Shown piece by piece: positions 19,572 through 32,297 of a stretch of 64,000 nucleotides of DNA. Within the stretch, counting starts at the first letter, position 1. Each line of letters begins with the position of its first letter. The translations under genes were made by a program, and so were the position numbers. Source of the DNA: Strigops habroptila. Taxonomy: Eukaryota > Chordata > Aves > Psittaciformes > Psittacidae. The DNA is taken from positions 71,535,787-71,599,786 of the forward strand of contig NC_044282.2 in the NCBI RefSeq assembly GCF_004027225.2, given 5' to 3'. The notes below the pieces were generated by a model. The model ran no database searches, was not told where the DNA came from, and was given only the letters and a program-made list of their open reading frames with translations.

Positions 19572-22435
19572 AGTGAATTTCTATCTCAGCCCTTACTAGG
19601 GCAGTGGCATGTAGCATGGTCATTTGGAGGTCAGTACCTGCATCTTGGAAGGCTTCAGTCACTGTGCTGGGCTTGCAAAGCCAATACAAGGCAAGAAACT
19701 CGGCTTCAGGAGGCAGAGTGTCTCTAGTTTCTCCCCAGACTATCGAAACCACAACTCTTCCTTCACTTGCGTTGAAGGCACTGTTTGCATGCACCTTAGG
19801 GCATTAACTAGAAATCCAGGTTCAGCAATACTAAAGTGATCTGTCATATCACTGCCCAAGCTCAAAGACATGATGAAAAACGTATTGTTTTCCCTGGTTC
19901 CTTCCCTTCCCACAGCACATCGCTCCATGTTCCTCCTGGACCCAAAAGCATTTCCAGAGAAGCAAAATCCTCTTCCTTCCAGAGCCTAGGGCAAAATTCC
20001 ATGGGAGCAAGCTAGACCCACAGCCCTCTTCCTCTAAGGCTACATCTCTACTAAAATTTACTCTAGTAAATTAAGTGTGCCTGGGAACATTCCTGGGCAC
20101 GGAGGCCAGCTGGCATGGAAAAGCCTGCTTCACTGCTAGCTTCCGCACCGGGGTGGCTGCATGCAAACTGCTGCTTGGGGATGGTCCCAGGAATGTTAGA
20201 ACAAACCTCAGCTCTAGTTTCTTTGGGAGAGAGCTGCGTGGCCTGGCCCAACAGCATCCCAGAGGCATCCTGAGACTACAACCAGTCACTTTGGGCTTTT
20301 GGCTGGGTCCAAAAGTGTTTCCAGGAAGTGCTTTATTTCCCAGCGCAGGTATAGCCCAAGGCCATGCCTACCTCTGCCTGCTCGGTACCACAGGACCTAG
20401 ATTGCCACTGTCACCACTTCAGTCAGCTGATCCTCATTTCATACACTTGGTGAATGCACCTTTTATCTGTGCAGGAGTTGTTGATAAGAGCGTTTAAAGC
20501 AGCCTAGAGGGGAAACCACTTGAAAGAGGAGTTGCAGCGATGCAGAAAGCAGCTCTGGGGCAGGCCTGGACCAAAACAGGGTGGGATCCCAGGGTGCTGC
20601 TGGGCTGTGGTGGAACAAGAGGGCTCCTGAGGTGCTGTGACCCTTGCTCAGCCATTCCCACTGAAGGGCTGAAGGATGTTTGCTGTGAATTGTGCCCATG
20701 TTTGCCAGAATATAGAGAGCTCTGCATTGGCACATTAACGGCACATACAACAACGTAGTTTTGCATTGTGTTTGGTCCACAAGCTGGTCCAAACTGGCAC
20801 CTGACTTGTGACTGGCATCCTCTTTATCAGGGTGTCATACTATGGCTATAAACCCCGTTCTGGGAGCAGGGAGCAGGGAAAATGGTTGTCTTTTCCTCTC
20901 ACATCCTCACTGAGGGTTAGTGCCTCCTCCACCTCACATGCACAGCCACCCCCTAACTCAAGTCTCCCCATATGCTCCAAGTTAGGATAAAACTTCTCCA
21001 TGCATTTAAGCTAATTCTGTTTCCTCTGCACCAGGTTAGGGAGCAATTGTATGTTCTGCTGAGCAGCTGGCTTGGCAGAAAGTGCTGGTGCTACATGAGG
21101 ATGTGTGACCATCACCTCTTTGGGCAGATTTTTATCTCAGTTTTGTGTTTTTAAATATCTCAGTAATGAGAGTAAAGATGTTTTTATCCACTTCACCAAA
21201 CACATGGTCCAAAATCCCTCCCCAAAAGCAATCTGTTCACTAAAGCCAAACCTCATTCAAGTTGTATTCCTTCACTATAAAGCCATAAGCTGGGCAGAAG
21301 ATATGAGTGATCTCCACTTAAGCACTACCTGTGCTCTGAGCTTTTGCACAACCAAGGTGAAGCCAGTTCTCCCATATATGCTGCAGCTTGATAACACCTT
21401 GTTTAGGTTCAGGCTTTGCATTTCCAGTGGCAAATCTACCCCAGAGCAGAAGGACACTTCCCTCCTCTCCCCATCTGCTCACTATCCAGCACAAGAACAT
21501 TTTGAAGCAAGCCTGGCTGCCAAGAACACAGTCCCAAACAACTCAGCTGACCGAAGCACATGCTGCCACTTTCCCTCCTTTTGGATACCTTCTTCCCAGC
21601 CCCAGCCACCCAGCTCTGCTCCATCCTTTCTCCCAAAACTAGTGCTCCTGCAGTAAGAAGGTTCAAAGAGCTGTTTTGTCTGACAAGCAATCCCTTCTTT
21701 GAGTATGTATATATGTAAGTACACAGGAGGCCTGATCTCAGTTTGAACTTCTACACTACAAATACATTCCTTCCCTTTATATTTAAATGAAATGTAGAAT
21801 CATTTAATAAATAAATCTCTGTTAAAATCTTTAACTTGTAAACCAGGATTTAAAAATCTATAGGATCCCCACACAGCTGAAGGTACAGTAGCTAACTTTT
21901 CAGCTAATGTTTTGTTCAAAATCAAATGAAGTTCATATTAAACACACAAAAGGAAATCATGATTGATGACCTGGCCTGCCCAACTACAACTTCTTTAGTA
22001 GCAAAAATATGTCCTAAGTTCATTTATTATTGAGATCAAGCAATGAGTCTGGAGCTACATAAAATGGTTCCAATTAGATTCAAGTAATTGCCATTTTGAG
22101 TGAACATAAGCTTTTCTGGATTAAAAAAAAAGAAGGCAGTAAAAGCTCAAGTAAGCTTATGTCTGAGATTTAAGCCTCCAAAGCTGCTTTTTTGCCTTTT
22201 TTCCTCCCTTCTTTTTAGTGCGAGACACACACACATACAGGGATGGGGGGAGGAGGAACAAGGATGTCTGAAGAACAGTGATTTTCCCAAGCCGATTTCT
22301 CTTCCTGTGTGACCCAGTCTCCCTGGGAATGCTGCCCACGTCATCTGCACCAACTGGATCAGCAACAGCATGAGAATGAAGAGCTTCCGTAACATCATTA
22401 AAATAAGTGGCAAAGGGGGCAGAAGCTAGCAAAGA
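19572..22435. other. Intergenic, no gene seen
   Basis: No recognisable gene or repeat. A 183-codon frame at 21105-21656 has no family resemblance and is read as chance. An inverted pair of TAATT motifs (CAATTA...TAATTG) lies at 22069-22088. Confidence 0.55.
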
Positions 22436-22658
22436 ACAAGTTTAATAAGGAGAAGAGTTCTTTACAGTGAGGGTGGTGAGGCGCTGGCACAGGCTGCACA
22501 AAGAAGTGGCAAATCTCCATCCTTGGCAGTGTTCAAGGCCAGGTTGGACAGAGCCTTGGGCAACATGGTCTAGTGTGAGGCGTCCTGCCCATGGCAGGGG
22601 GTTGGAACTGGATGATCTTTAGGTCCTTTCCAACCCAAACCATTCTATGATTCTATGA
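22436..22658 (+). mobile_element. CR1 LINE 3' end, plus orientation
   Basis: From TTTACAGTGAGGGTGGTGAG through AGTGTTCAAGGCCAGGTTGG to CCATTCTATGATTCTATGA. Two perfect terminal 8-mers, so the copy is fairly young. Confidence 0.96.
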
Positions 22659-25339
22659 GGCAGCAGTGCCTCCTCCTGCAGCAGCAGCTTTCAGAGCTGT
22701 AGTAAATCTTGGAGCATGTAGTAGATGAAAACCATTTCAGCACAGTGCCAGCTGGATCCCTACAGCAGCTGGAGAGAAGAGTGTTTTGTATGCTGATGAA
22801 GGCCCTTCCTCAGAGCCACTGAGACCCTCTCCAGAGCAGAAAGCTCTCAGGTGCCCCTTAATACAGAGGTTTAGGATCCCAACTCAAGAGTTCAATCCCC
22901 GGAATACACACACTTTCATGCTGTGCTGCGTGTTGAAGTGTAGCTTGAAACCATTTTCCAACCTGTCATGGGGAAGTGGGCAGGGCTGAAGCCTCTGTGT
23001 GACTTCCACATCTTTCATCCATGGAATATGGATGCAAAAAGAAAAGGATGGGATCATATTTCCACACTCCATGAGCATCAGCCACACACATATACCTCAC
23101 ATACAGGCACTTCATAGAGTTTGGTGTCATCATCCACTATATTACCTGTCTCTCACTACAAATGTTGACCTTCAGCAAGGCATAGCCCAGGAAGACCATG
23201 AGTGATCAAGGAGTTATTAGTGAAGGAAAGAAGATGGCTTGTTTCTGCTTTTAATACACCTGTATGTTCTTTTTATTGCCCAGATGTCATCATTAGATAT
23301 TCAATTCCCTGTGCCCACCCAAAGGTCTACAGAAGTTCTCTTCTGCCTCTTAGAATGGTTTAATCTCTAGAGTGTAATTTGCTAATAATTACAATCAGAT
23401 TATAAATACACATTCACATTTATATAGCTTCATATAGCTTCTTTCAGGTCTGAATATGTAACACAGGACACTTTGCTTTAGCTCAACTTTGGTTTGCAAC
23501 TTTTCAGTGTTCCTGTTTCAAGTCTTGGAGAAGTATATGAGGTTTGTATAGCTCAGCTGAATCCTCAAAGCAGCTGAGGATCTAGCCCATCCTAAAAAGA
23601 GTTGTTACAAAAATCTTACCATTTCGGACTAAAAATGACAAGAAACCAGCATCCTTTCCTTAAAGACAGTCTCCCATGATTCTCACAGGTCCTCTAGCTT
23701 TAGATTTTGTTCTAAGCTTGTAAATATTTTCCTTAACAATAGTTCAAGAACAGAAGTTTTAACAGGCAGGAAAGGTCAGTATTCGGTTTTGATAAGAAAC
23801 AAGTGCCTCTGTTCTCTTACTCTTAAAAGACTGTCTTTCCCCCCAGAGCAGCTCTCCCAAGGAACTAGAGGAGCACCTGAGTGCCAAGGCAGGTAAGAGC
23901 AGCCACCCAAAGCACTGCTCTGGACACTTCCAAGCACAGCTCCATCTCCCTCAGACAGTCGCTTCCCAAGGCTGTGGGAATGAACCTGCGTGCAGGGTCA
24001 CACACGTTTCTATCCTCTGCCGGAAACACGGTGCTATGCATCAATCTAGTCTGGGTCATGGCTTGTTCTGCAGAGCCTTCTGGTGAACATGCACAGAAGT
24101 AGCTGCAAGGCTTAGGCCCCAGTCAGATTAACTCCTGATGTGGCACTGGAAACCAAAAACAGTGTGCAGCTCCTGTTTGATTTCCCTCTGCTGTGGGAGA
24201 CTGAGGCTCCATTTCCTTACTGTTCTGCTACTTGCAAACACAAGATGCAGTTCCACAAGACCAGAGCTGCTAAAACCCCTCCAAACCAAAACCAATTTAT
24301 TTCTCACCTCCTAAGGACTGAGTTAGTGCCCTCCAGGCATTAGTAAGCCCTATAATTCTAAGCCTATGGGCAGCACTAATAGGCTTAGTGTACTGTGTCT
24401 GGTGTACTGGGCCACTCTCTAAATACCATCTTTCACTAAACTCATAACCTCATTCTGTGAATCTTTCCCAAAACTTGGGAGTGCCAAACACACACTGTCC
24501 TGCAGTAAGCTCTGGATTACCTACGATAACGTATAGAACTCCTCCGAGATGAGCTGAACAGGACCGATCCACAAACTTCAAACAGGCCTGATGACCCCCC
24601 TTCTTTTTTGGAGAGTAAAAAATAAGTACAATAAAAGGAAAACCACACATTTTCTGCTCAAAAGAAGTGCGTTAAACAGAGAGTGTGTGGGGAATGGAAA
24701 GCTCATTACCCCTGGTTAGTAGACTCTCGGGCACGGGGAGGTTGCTGTCCCACCATGGAAGGCTGTTTCCTGCTTGTGGGCTAATGTCCTTTTGTCCTCC
24801 CTATTATCCAGGTAAAAAAGAAGCTCTAACTGCAGTTGGCTATCTGCTTCACCATACCTAAAGTCAATTGACTGCGATGGAGAGTCTCAAATGCTTTCTT
24901 TCCTCAGAAATTATCTTCATTAGCTATGGAAATAGAACCCTAATGAGATACTAATTGGTTGTTAAGATTTCAATCTCAAATAATAAGAACAGTTATACAG
25001 TAATGCATGTATTTGACTTTGCCAACGTGAAAGCACATGCCATCGATCTGCAAATACCACACCACTCCTGGACGTGGCTCTGTGGCTGCTGTGTACTGCA
25101 CACACGCTTCTCGGGCATCTTAGATATGCAGTGGAGATGATCAGGTTTTGATCAATACCTGCAGCCTTATCCTTCAAGGTAGTGTGGCTGCTCCTGAAGT
25201 ACATGTGAGGCTACACCCTTAGATGAGGTTGTTTGTGTTGGCTTCTCAGGCTTCAGGAAGTCTTCCTCACAGTCATTTCATTAGGAGAACTGAATGAGTA
25301 CTAAGCACAGGGAGTTTGCAGGCTGCCTGAAGGAGGATT
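22659..25339. other. Intergenic, no gene seen
   Basis: Ordinary flank DNA. The AT-rich part at about 24890-25030 contains ATTAGCTATGG and CTAATTGG homeodomain-like motifs. Nothing else recognised. Confidence 0.5.
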
Positions 25340-25780
25340 TCATAGAATCATGGAATAGTTTGGGTTGGAAGGGACCTTCAAAGCTCATCTAGTCCAACCC
25401 CCCTGCAATGAGCAGGGATATCTTCAACTGGATTAGGTTGCTCAGAGCCATCCAGCCTGGCCTCGACTCTCTCCAGGGATGGCGCATCTACTGCCTCTCT
25501 GGGCAACCTGTGCCAGTGTTTTACCACTATCATCACAAAAAATTCTTCCTTATATCTAGTCTAAATTTCCCCTCTTTTAGTTTAAAACCATCACCCCTCA
25601 TCCTATCGCAACAGGCCTTGCTAAAAAGTCTCTCCCCATCTTTCTTACAGGCCACCTTTAAGTACTGAAAGGCCGCAATAAGGTTTCCCTGGAGCCTTCT
25701 CCAAGCTGAACAACCCCAACTCTCTCAGCCTTTCCTCTTAGGGGAGGTGCTCCATCCCTCTAATCAATTTTGTAGCCCTA
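25340..25780 (-). mobile_element. CR1 LINE 3' fragment, minus orientation
   Basis: Starts TCATAGAATCATGGAATAG and GTTTGGGTTGGAAGGGACC, and runs through the pol C-terminal region to a segment resembling internal CR1 (CTCCATCCCTCTAATCA). About 440 bp, one of the longest copies here. Same subfamily as 2797, 28659 and 42655. Confidence 0.94.
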
Positions 25781-27769
25781 AATTTTCACCTGTACCAAGG
25801 CAAGCAAAATTAGTCAACAGAGAGATCCCCAGCAGGAGCTGACATTGATGTCTATCTCACTAAAATGAAGTATCAATAACCTAGCTCACACTTGATGAAA
25901 GAGCCATCCTGAATTATTTACTGTATGTCATACTTCAGGTTTTAATTTCAATATATTGTGAGATGTGCAATGAATTATTTAGGAGGGTGACAAATTAAAA
26001 CGCAGTTTCAAATCCCCTTGCATTTTCTACTCTTAGGTAAACGGTCCAGTTTGCGACAATGATTCGCTGATCTATTTTTGCTAATGGTATTTCAACTAGA
26101 GAGGCATAGAGGCATACAAGTTTTCCATTGCAGCAAATCTTATCCAGCTTGAATCATTTAACAGCCCATCCTCCTTGAGATATATTAATGAAATACAGCT
26201 TGGGCAAAAGGGTCAAATGTACCTGCAGCAGGTTAGCTCAGGAGCCTGTGGTTTGGTTTCTCCAGCTTCACCCAGGGGCATGTGAGGGCTCTTCTCCTCT
26301 CACTTGAATTGTTTTGGGGTTTTTTTGTGTGTCAGATAGCCTCTTAGGAAGAGATATTTTATCTTACTTCCCATCTTTTTCTCTTCTCTTTTTCACAATC
26401 AGTTTTGTAGGAAGATCTGGGAAATAGAGATGATGTTTTAACACATCCAGGCACTCGTTTCTTTGTATTGGGTCAGTGGGGAACAATGTTGTAGTATTCG
26501 AGCAGCCATGGGTTCAAAAAAGGAGTTGTTGTTTTATCTTGCAACTCATTTTTAGACCACTCTCGCAAAATCCTTCATGTCCACTTGTCAAGATATTTTT
26601 CATTCCCTTTTTGGCAAACAGGGTAAGGAAACAGATATCAGTATTCCTTGTTGGGGCCTTCTTGGAGACTTATATTTAGACATAAGGCCAGTGATTCAAC
26701 CTCTGTTCCTCAATGGGTAACACCTCTGCAAAGTTACAATCTTCTGAGCAATATTCAGTCTTGCAAGAGTTGTAAGTTTAAGATCCAATATTTCCTGACT
26801 CGTCAGAGCTCACAATGGAAAGCTTTGTAGTGTCTGAGGGGAGAAATTCCAAGTTTCTGTCCATGAAAGAGCCCAAGTTCTTTACAAATCATGACATGTT
26901 TATGCAGAATAAAACAATTTTAGGTCAATTTAGGACATTCCATCCCTTTAAAAATCTCTACTGCTGAATTTGTGTCTAGATGATAGGAAATCTGTATGTT
27001 GTAACAAGAACGTTTTACAATACGCAGCTATATTTAAACCAAAATCTTCAAAGCCTTTGACACATACCAAATCCTTTATACAGTGGTCTTTATACTGTTT
27101 ATAACTGACTCATGGCTCATCTATTCTGAAATCATGGGACTACCATAAGAGATGTCATGAGGAAAACTTCTCTATGGTACACTGGGATCAGCAACAAGTT
27201 CCCATCACCCAGCTCATAGCACAGACACTCAAATACCAGTGGCAACACTGATGAAAGGCCATCAAGCTGCTGTGCAGGGATGGAGCAAGGAGCCAAAGGG
27301 CACCTGGGGGACTAGGAGTACATTAACTTTTCCCTCAGAGGCAGAAAGGCATCAAGGTGCAGCCTCAGGAGGATTGCAACAGAAGGAACACTGAGAGCTG
27401 CTCCTCTACCTGAAGTTAAAAAAGGAAAGAAAACGTAGTTTCTTTGGGTTTCTTGAGAATCAGAAACCCTGGATTTCTGCCAGCCTTAAGAAAACCTTCT
27501 ACATATACCTTATGTATAGATAATGTATCTCTAAGGATACCTTATCTTGGCGAACTCTCTAGCTGAAAAAGCTTGGCTGAAAGGTGCCATATCCATTTTA
27601 ATATTGATTCCCAAGGTGAGGCAAACAGAGATCAGTTTGTTTCTTCCTTAGCAAAAGTAAGGCTGCAGCAAAGGGGAGTATGAGGTGGCTGGAGTTTTTC
27701 TAGTTCAGGGAAACAACCCATCAGACTGAGATCCAGTTATGCACCAAGTCTACAACAGGTTGCGCTTAG

Positions 27770-27840
27770 GACCACAGGCAAATCATTCCTTGCAATGTGC
27801 CTCAGTTTCCACACCTGAAATCCTAAGTTAAATAGCTACC
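27770..27840 (+). mobile_element. MIR-like SINE fossil
   Basis: GGCAAATCATTCCTTGCAAT followed by GTGCCTCAGTTTCCACACCTG resembles the MIR core GGCAAGTCACTTAACC plus GTGCCTCAGTTTCCTCATCTG. Confidence 0.6.
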
Positions 27841-28433
27841 AGGCATTGCATAACCCAATGTATATATTTTAGGATGTGCTGACACACCATACTGCCCGAG
27901 TACTTGGTCAGAAAAAATAACAAACACTCTGGATATTACAATAATGTGAGCAAATTATAGCCATCTGCAATTACATTAAATTAAAACCTGGTGCGGTTCA
28001 CAATAGTCAGATGGGGCAGCATGAAACAGGAACTGTACTACAATCAAACTGTTGCAGCTTAAATAGTTGAGGTTTGGGGCATTTGGGTTTAAAAATAAGA
28101 AGCTCAAATTTATATAGAGATCTCAGGTAGTTTAGTTGAAACAAACTTTACTTTTCATTAAGAAAGTATAGTGCAATAAGAGATTCTTCCACTCAGCCGT
28201 GTTGTACTGCTACACAGTGTCAGACTTACCTCCCTGCTACTTCTGGTGTCACTTTTGAGCACAGCTCACATTTTAATCTGATTCCTTCCTTCCCAGCAAT
28301 CATTCGTTAGAGTACATACATTATTTTTAATCAAAGCTAGGATTGCACCATGAACCACTTGTGTTGGCCGAAGCACTTTGCATGCAAGAAATAAAGACAG
28401 CAGCATATGCCTGAAGTCACTGCTCAGAGCTTA

Positions 28434-28466
28434 ATTAATACCAGGGGTTTTCACCCTGGTATTAAT
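28434..28466. repeat. Inverted repeat, 13-bp perfect arms, 7-nt loop
   Basis: Arms ATTAATACCAGGG and CCCTGGTATTAAT flank the loop GTTTTCA. Loop length equals that of the larger hairpin at 45109-45157. Confidence 0.9.
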
Positions 28467-28658
28467 ACTTCCCTCTTGAATTGAAAGGGACTTGACCTTG
28501 TCACAACAAGATCAGGGCAAGTCTGAAAACAATGTTATGACATCAAAGCCAAAACAAAGGAATGTCATCGCGTGTGTCAGAGGAGGATATGATGGGGTCC
28601 TCCTACAGTAGCAAAATAATGTCAGTGTGACTCCTGAGAAACCTTCTCAGCTACCAAG

Positions 28659-28989
28659 TCATAGAATCATAGAACAGTTTGGGTTGGAAAGGACCTTCAA
28701 AGCTCACCTGGTCCAACCCCCCTGCAATGAGCAGAGCCATCTTCAACTAGATCAGGTTGCTCAGAACCACATCCAGACTGGCCTCGAGTGTCTCCAGGGA
28801 TGGGGCATCCACCACCTCTCTGGGCAACCTGTGCCAGTGTTTTACCACCCTCACGGTAAAGAATTTCTTCCTCACATCCAGCCTCAATCTGCCCTCTTCT
28901 AGTTCAAAACCATCACCCCTCGTCCTATTGCAACAGGCCCTGCTAAAAAGTCTCTCCCCAGCTTTTTTATAGGCCCCTTTTAAGAAGTG
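28659..28989 (-). mobile_element. CR1 LINE 3' fragment, minus orientation
   Basis: Starts TCATAGAATCATAGAACAG, then GTTTGGGTTGGAAAGGACC. An open minus-strand frame (28747-29040) retains the CR1 ORF2 C-terminal pattern with [20 protein letters not shown]. About 330 bp, 5'-truncated, non-functional. Confidence 0.95.
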
Positions 28990-31896
28990 AAGTTCTCTCT
29001 GTGGAAAGGGAGCGCAATGGGAGAACCTGGCAGATGGCAATTTCTTTACATACCAGAAGATGCGGATGCGGTCCCTAGCTGGAGGAAAAAGGCTCTACTG
29101 ACTTTAATGGAGCTGGACAGATTCACATCTGCTGGAGATCTGGTCCACTGCAACCAAACTGAGGGAAGGATGTATAAATTAAAATAACACCTCACTAAAG
29201 GGCATATAAATTCATCATCAGCGTGCTCGGGCACTGCTCCCCATCCCTCACCATGGAAATAAGGCCACATCACTTTCATTTGTGGGCAAGAGCTCTCAGT
29301 GCCTCGTGCCCCTCTCCAGCCTGAAAACCCCCACTTAGAGCTGGTTACTTTTCCACCCGGAATTGCCACACTGTGAAATCCCTGTTCCCAGCAGCCTCCG
29401 CCTCGGATGGGGGGAGTTCCCCTGTGCCCCCTCCCCTCCAAGACTTAACAGTGCAGCCTTAGAAAGGGGATTTTCCAGTATAAACAGAGCAAAGCCAAAC
29501 TCTTCTCCTGGCCTCTCCGTGCCCCAGCCCATATTTGCCCCATATATAATTACCTGTGGATTTCACCTAAAAGACAGAGGATTTCACTTATAACCCCAAA
29601 TAGGCAGGCTCTGACGTAATGGCAGTCTGAGGAATATAGGTCAGGGAGGTGGCCTGGCCACTGGAAATGGATTTCTGAAGCAGAATGAGCAACCTTGTTA
29701 GAGGGAAAGATAGTAATCAGCAGTGGTCCTTGGATCTAAACATTTCACCTCCAGCACTCTTGCAGCTACAGCCCTCATCTGTTTCACTTTCCTATTTTAA
29801 GTTCCTGACTCACATCCTAAATATTGACTTCTATTTTTCTATTAGCACTGGATTTTCAGCCTCCATATTGACTTTGACTGTACCTATGGTTGATACTAAG
29901 CCTCTCAGGTCAACAAACTTTTATAGCTGTTAGCTGCTTAAACCACATTGGGCAGGAACTGGCACTACAGAGCAGTAGCTAGAAGCAATATTATTGGGAA
30001 TTATAAATTATTCCTCTGCCTGAACTTTTCCTCTTATTCACATAGCTACATTCATTTTTAAACATGTGGCAAATGAATCGCACAGGGAGGACAATTGGGA
30101 CTCTGTGATTTTGGGAGCACCCGCCACCACTAGCAGGGATGGATTCTCCTCTGGGAACAGTGGAGTAATGCAGAAGTTAGAGCACGGGTAGAACAGCGTA
30201 ATCTAGTCTGCTAATACCTGTGAGGACAGAAAACACCCAGCCAGAGGATCAGAAGCCCCAAATCCTTCTTAGTTGTACACACAGACTCTTAATCATCTCC
30301 TTTGGCTAACGTTTTGGCAGTACATGCAACTGAGCTGCTGCAACCAAACATCAGAGAGCCTCGGCCATCCATCATTTGTAAAACACTTCATGTATGTAAG
30401 AAACAATAACAACATTAAAAGAACATTACAGCAGTGACAAAGCCAAGCCTAAAAAGTGAGGAAATGCAGCAATTAAGATTAACTTATGCCTCATGGTATA
30501 ATATTTTTCTATGGACTGCACACTATTTTTTGGAATAGGACCTTTGCTCAGGAGCAGGGACAAGGAAGGTCCAGCTAGCCACAAGCTATGTCGAGTATTT
30601 TACTGACACAGGATGACCACAGCATTTAGATGTGAGAGGAATTGTGCTGTATCCCTTAAAAGATGCCCCATTGGGTGCTGCTGACCCTGGGGATTTATCC
30701 AGCACAAGTCCCTGCACAAAGAGCTCACAGAAATGGTTTCCTGCCATCCCCCCTCTGCCACTCCACCTTCGCAGACAGCCAAAATGTGACCCGGATTTAT
30801 CTTAAATTTTAAGTCCATGCCATGTTAGGTTTAATGCTTTCTAAAAAGTGGTTATCACTGAGGAAACGATTACTGGGATGATAAGCTATGAATGACTTAT
30901 TCATGCAGTATTTTCAGTCCTTCATCAGCCTACTAGATCTTGTGCTAATGTTCCAGCCCTTCACATACTGATTAATTTTTCATGTGCTACCAGGCCTTTT
31001 TTCAAGCAAAGACTGCCAAACTAATGCAATCTGGCCATTTAGTAAGCTGTTTCTTTCCTTTCTTGTTTTTCTTACCCCATACCTTCAGTACAAGCCCGTG
31101 GAAGGAAGGAAGGGTCTGTCAGAGAACTTGTATGGTGTTTGTGATTTATTATTAATTGCTGGCACAGGAGTCCCTGCAGGTCACAGGACCCTGCCTGTGC
31201 TAGGCAACGGACTGATGCTGTGCTGGGCAATAGATTGACTAGGAAAAGGGTGTTCTTTTCCCAGACCTTTTAACTAGGCAGAGGTAGTTTCCCCCCTCCT
31301 ATGTAATAGGAAGGGCAATAAAGGCGCTGGCTGATCAAGTGCACAGAGGAGCCCCAGAAGAAACCCTGACAGCGTCTGGAGTTGAACCCAGACCTACATA
31401 GCGCCACAATGCCTCTCTTACCCCCCACAACATGTTCCCATTCCTCCCATCTCTCAGTGCAAACCCAAGGAACATGCTTTTCACTTGCCTGCAGTCTGCA
31501 GAATTACAGTTTTCAAGGATTTACCGCTTAATCGCAGAATTCTGGCCCACAGTTACGCTGTGTTCTCTCTGCCAAAGCACATACATGAGCTGTAATCAGA
31601 GAGTGGGGTTTTTCCCATCCTCCCTCCAACTTTGCCATGAGGTGGAAGAAGCTGGGATGGGTTGCACTCGCTTTCCCCTGCTGCGCCAGGAATGACGCCT
31701 GCCTCGTCCCACAAAGCTATAGCTCAAATCCTGTCACAGAGAAAGCACCAGGCTCGCAGCACACAGCCCATGGTCCCATCAAAAACAACAGGCATCCTTC
31801 CACGTGCAGTCTGTGGCAGGATCAGGGCCATGAAGTACAAGCCATGCAAAGCAAGTAACACATTAAGTTTTGTTTCTCAGGTGAAGGCTGAAGACA
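28990..31896. other. Intergenic, no gene seen
   Basis: No gene or clear repeat. A GAGTTGAACCCAGACCT string near 31380 may be a MIR remnant. Confidence 0.5.
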
Positions 31897-32297
31897 TCAT
31901 AGAATCATAGAGTGGTTTGTGTTGGAAAGGACCTTAAGATCATCCAGTTCCAAACCCCTGCCATGGGCAGGGACACCTCACACTAGACCATGTTGCCCAA
32001 GCCTCCGTCCAACCTGGCCTTGAACACTGCCAGGGATGGGGCATTTACCACTTCTCTGGGCACCCTGTGCCAGTGCCTCAGCACCCTCACAGTAAAGAAC
32101 TTCTTCCTTATATCTAACCTGAACTTCCCTTTTTTAAGTTTGAACCCACCACCCCTTGTCCTATCACTACAGTCCCTGATGAAGAGTCCCCCTCCAGCAC
32201 CTCTGTAGCCCCCTTCAGACACTGGGAGCTGCTCTGAGGTCTCCACGCAGCTTCCCTTCTCCAGGCTGAACAGCCCCAACTTTCTTAGCCTCTCACT
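31897..32297 (-). mobile_element. CR1 LINE 3' fragment, minus orientation
   Basis: Starts TCATAGAATCATAGAGTGG. A minus-strand frame of about 98 codons (31983-32279) keeps the ORF2 C-terminus (LDIRKKFFTVRVLRHWHRV, then APSLAVFKARLD). It differs from the 28659 copy by reading CCATGGGCAGGGACACC in place of the CAATGAGCAGGGACATC type, so it is a second subfamily. Confidence 0.96.

Larger units (their letters stand above)
25781..28658. other. Intergenic, no gene seen; SINE fossil and an inverted repeat
   Basis: The AT-rich stretch at about 25900-26200 has many TAAT-type motifs. A MIR-like fragment lies at about 27770-27840 and a 13-bp inverted repeat at 28434-28466. Confidence 0.5.

Noticed and set aside
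21105..21656. 183-codon plus-strand frame as a possible gene
   Set aside because: No recognisable domain, ordinary composition and no nearby transcription signals.
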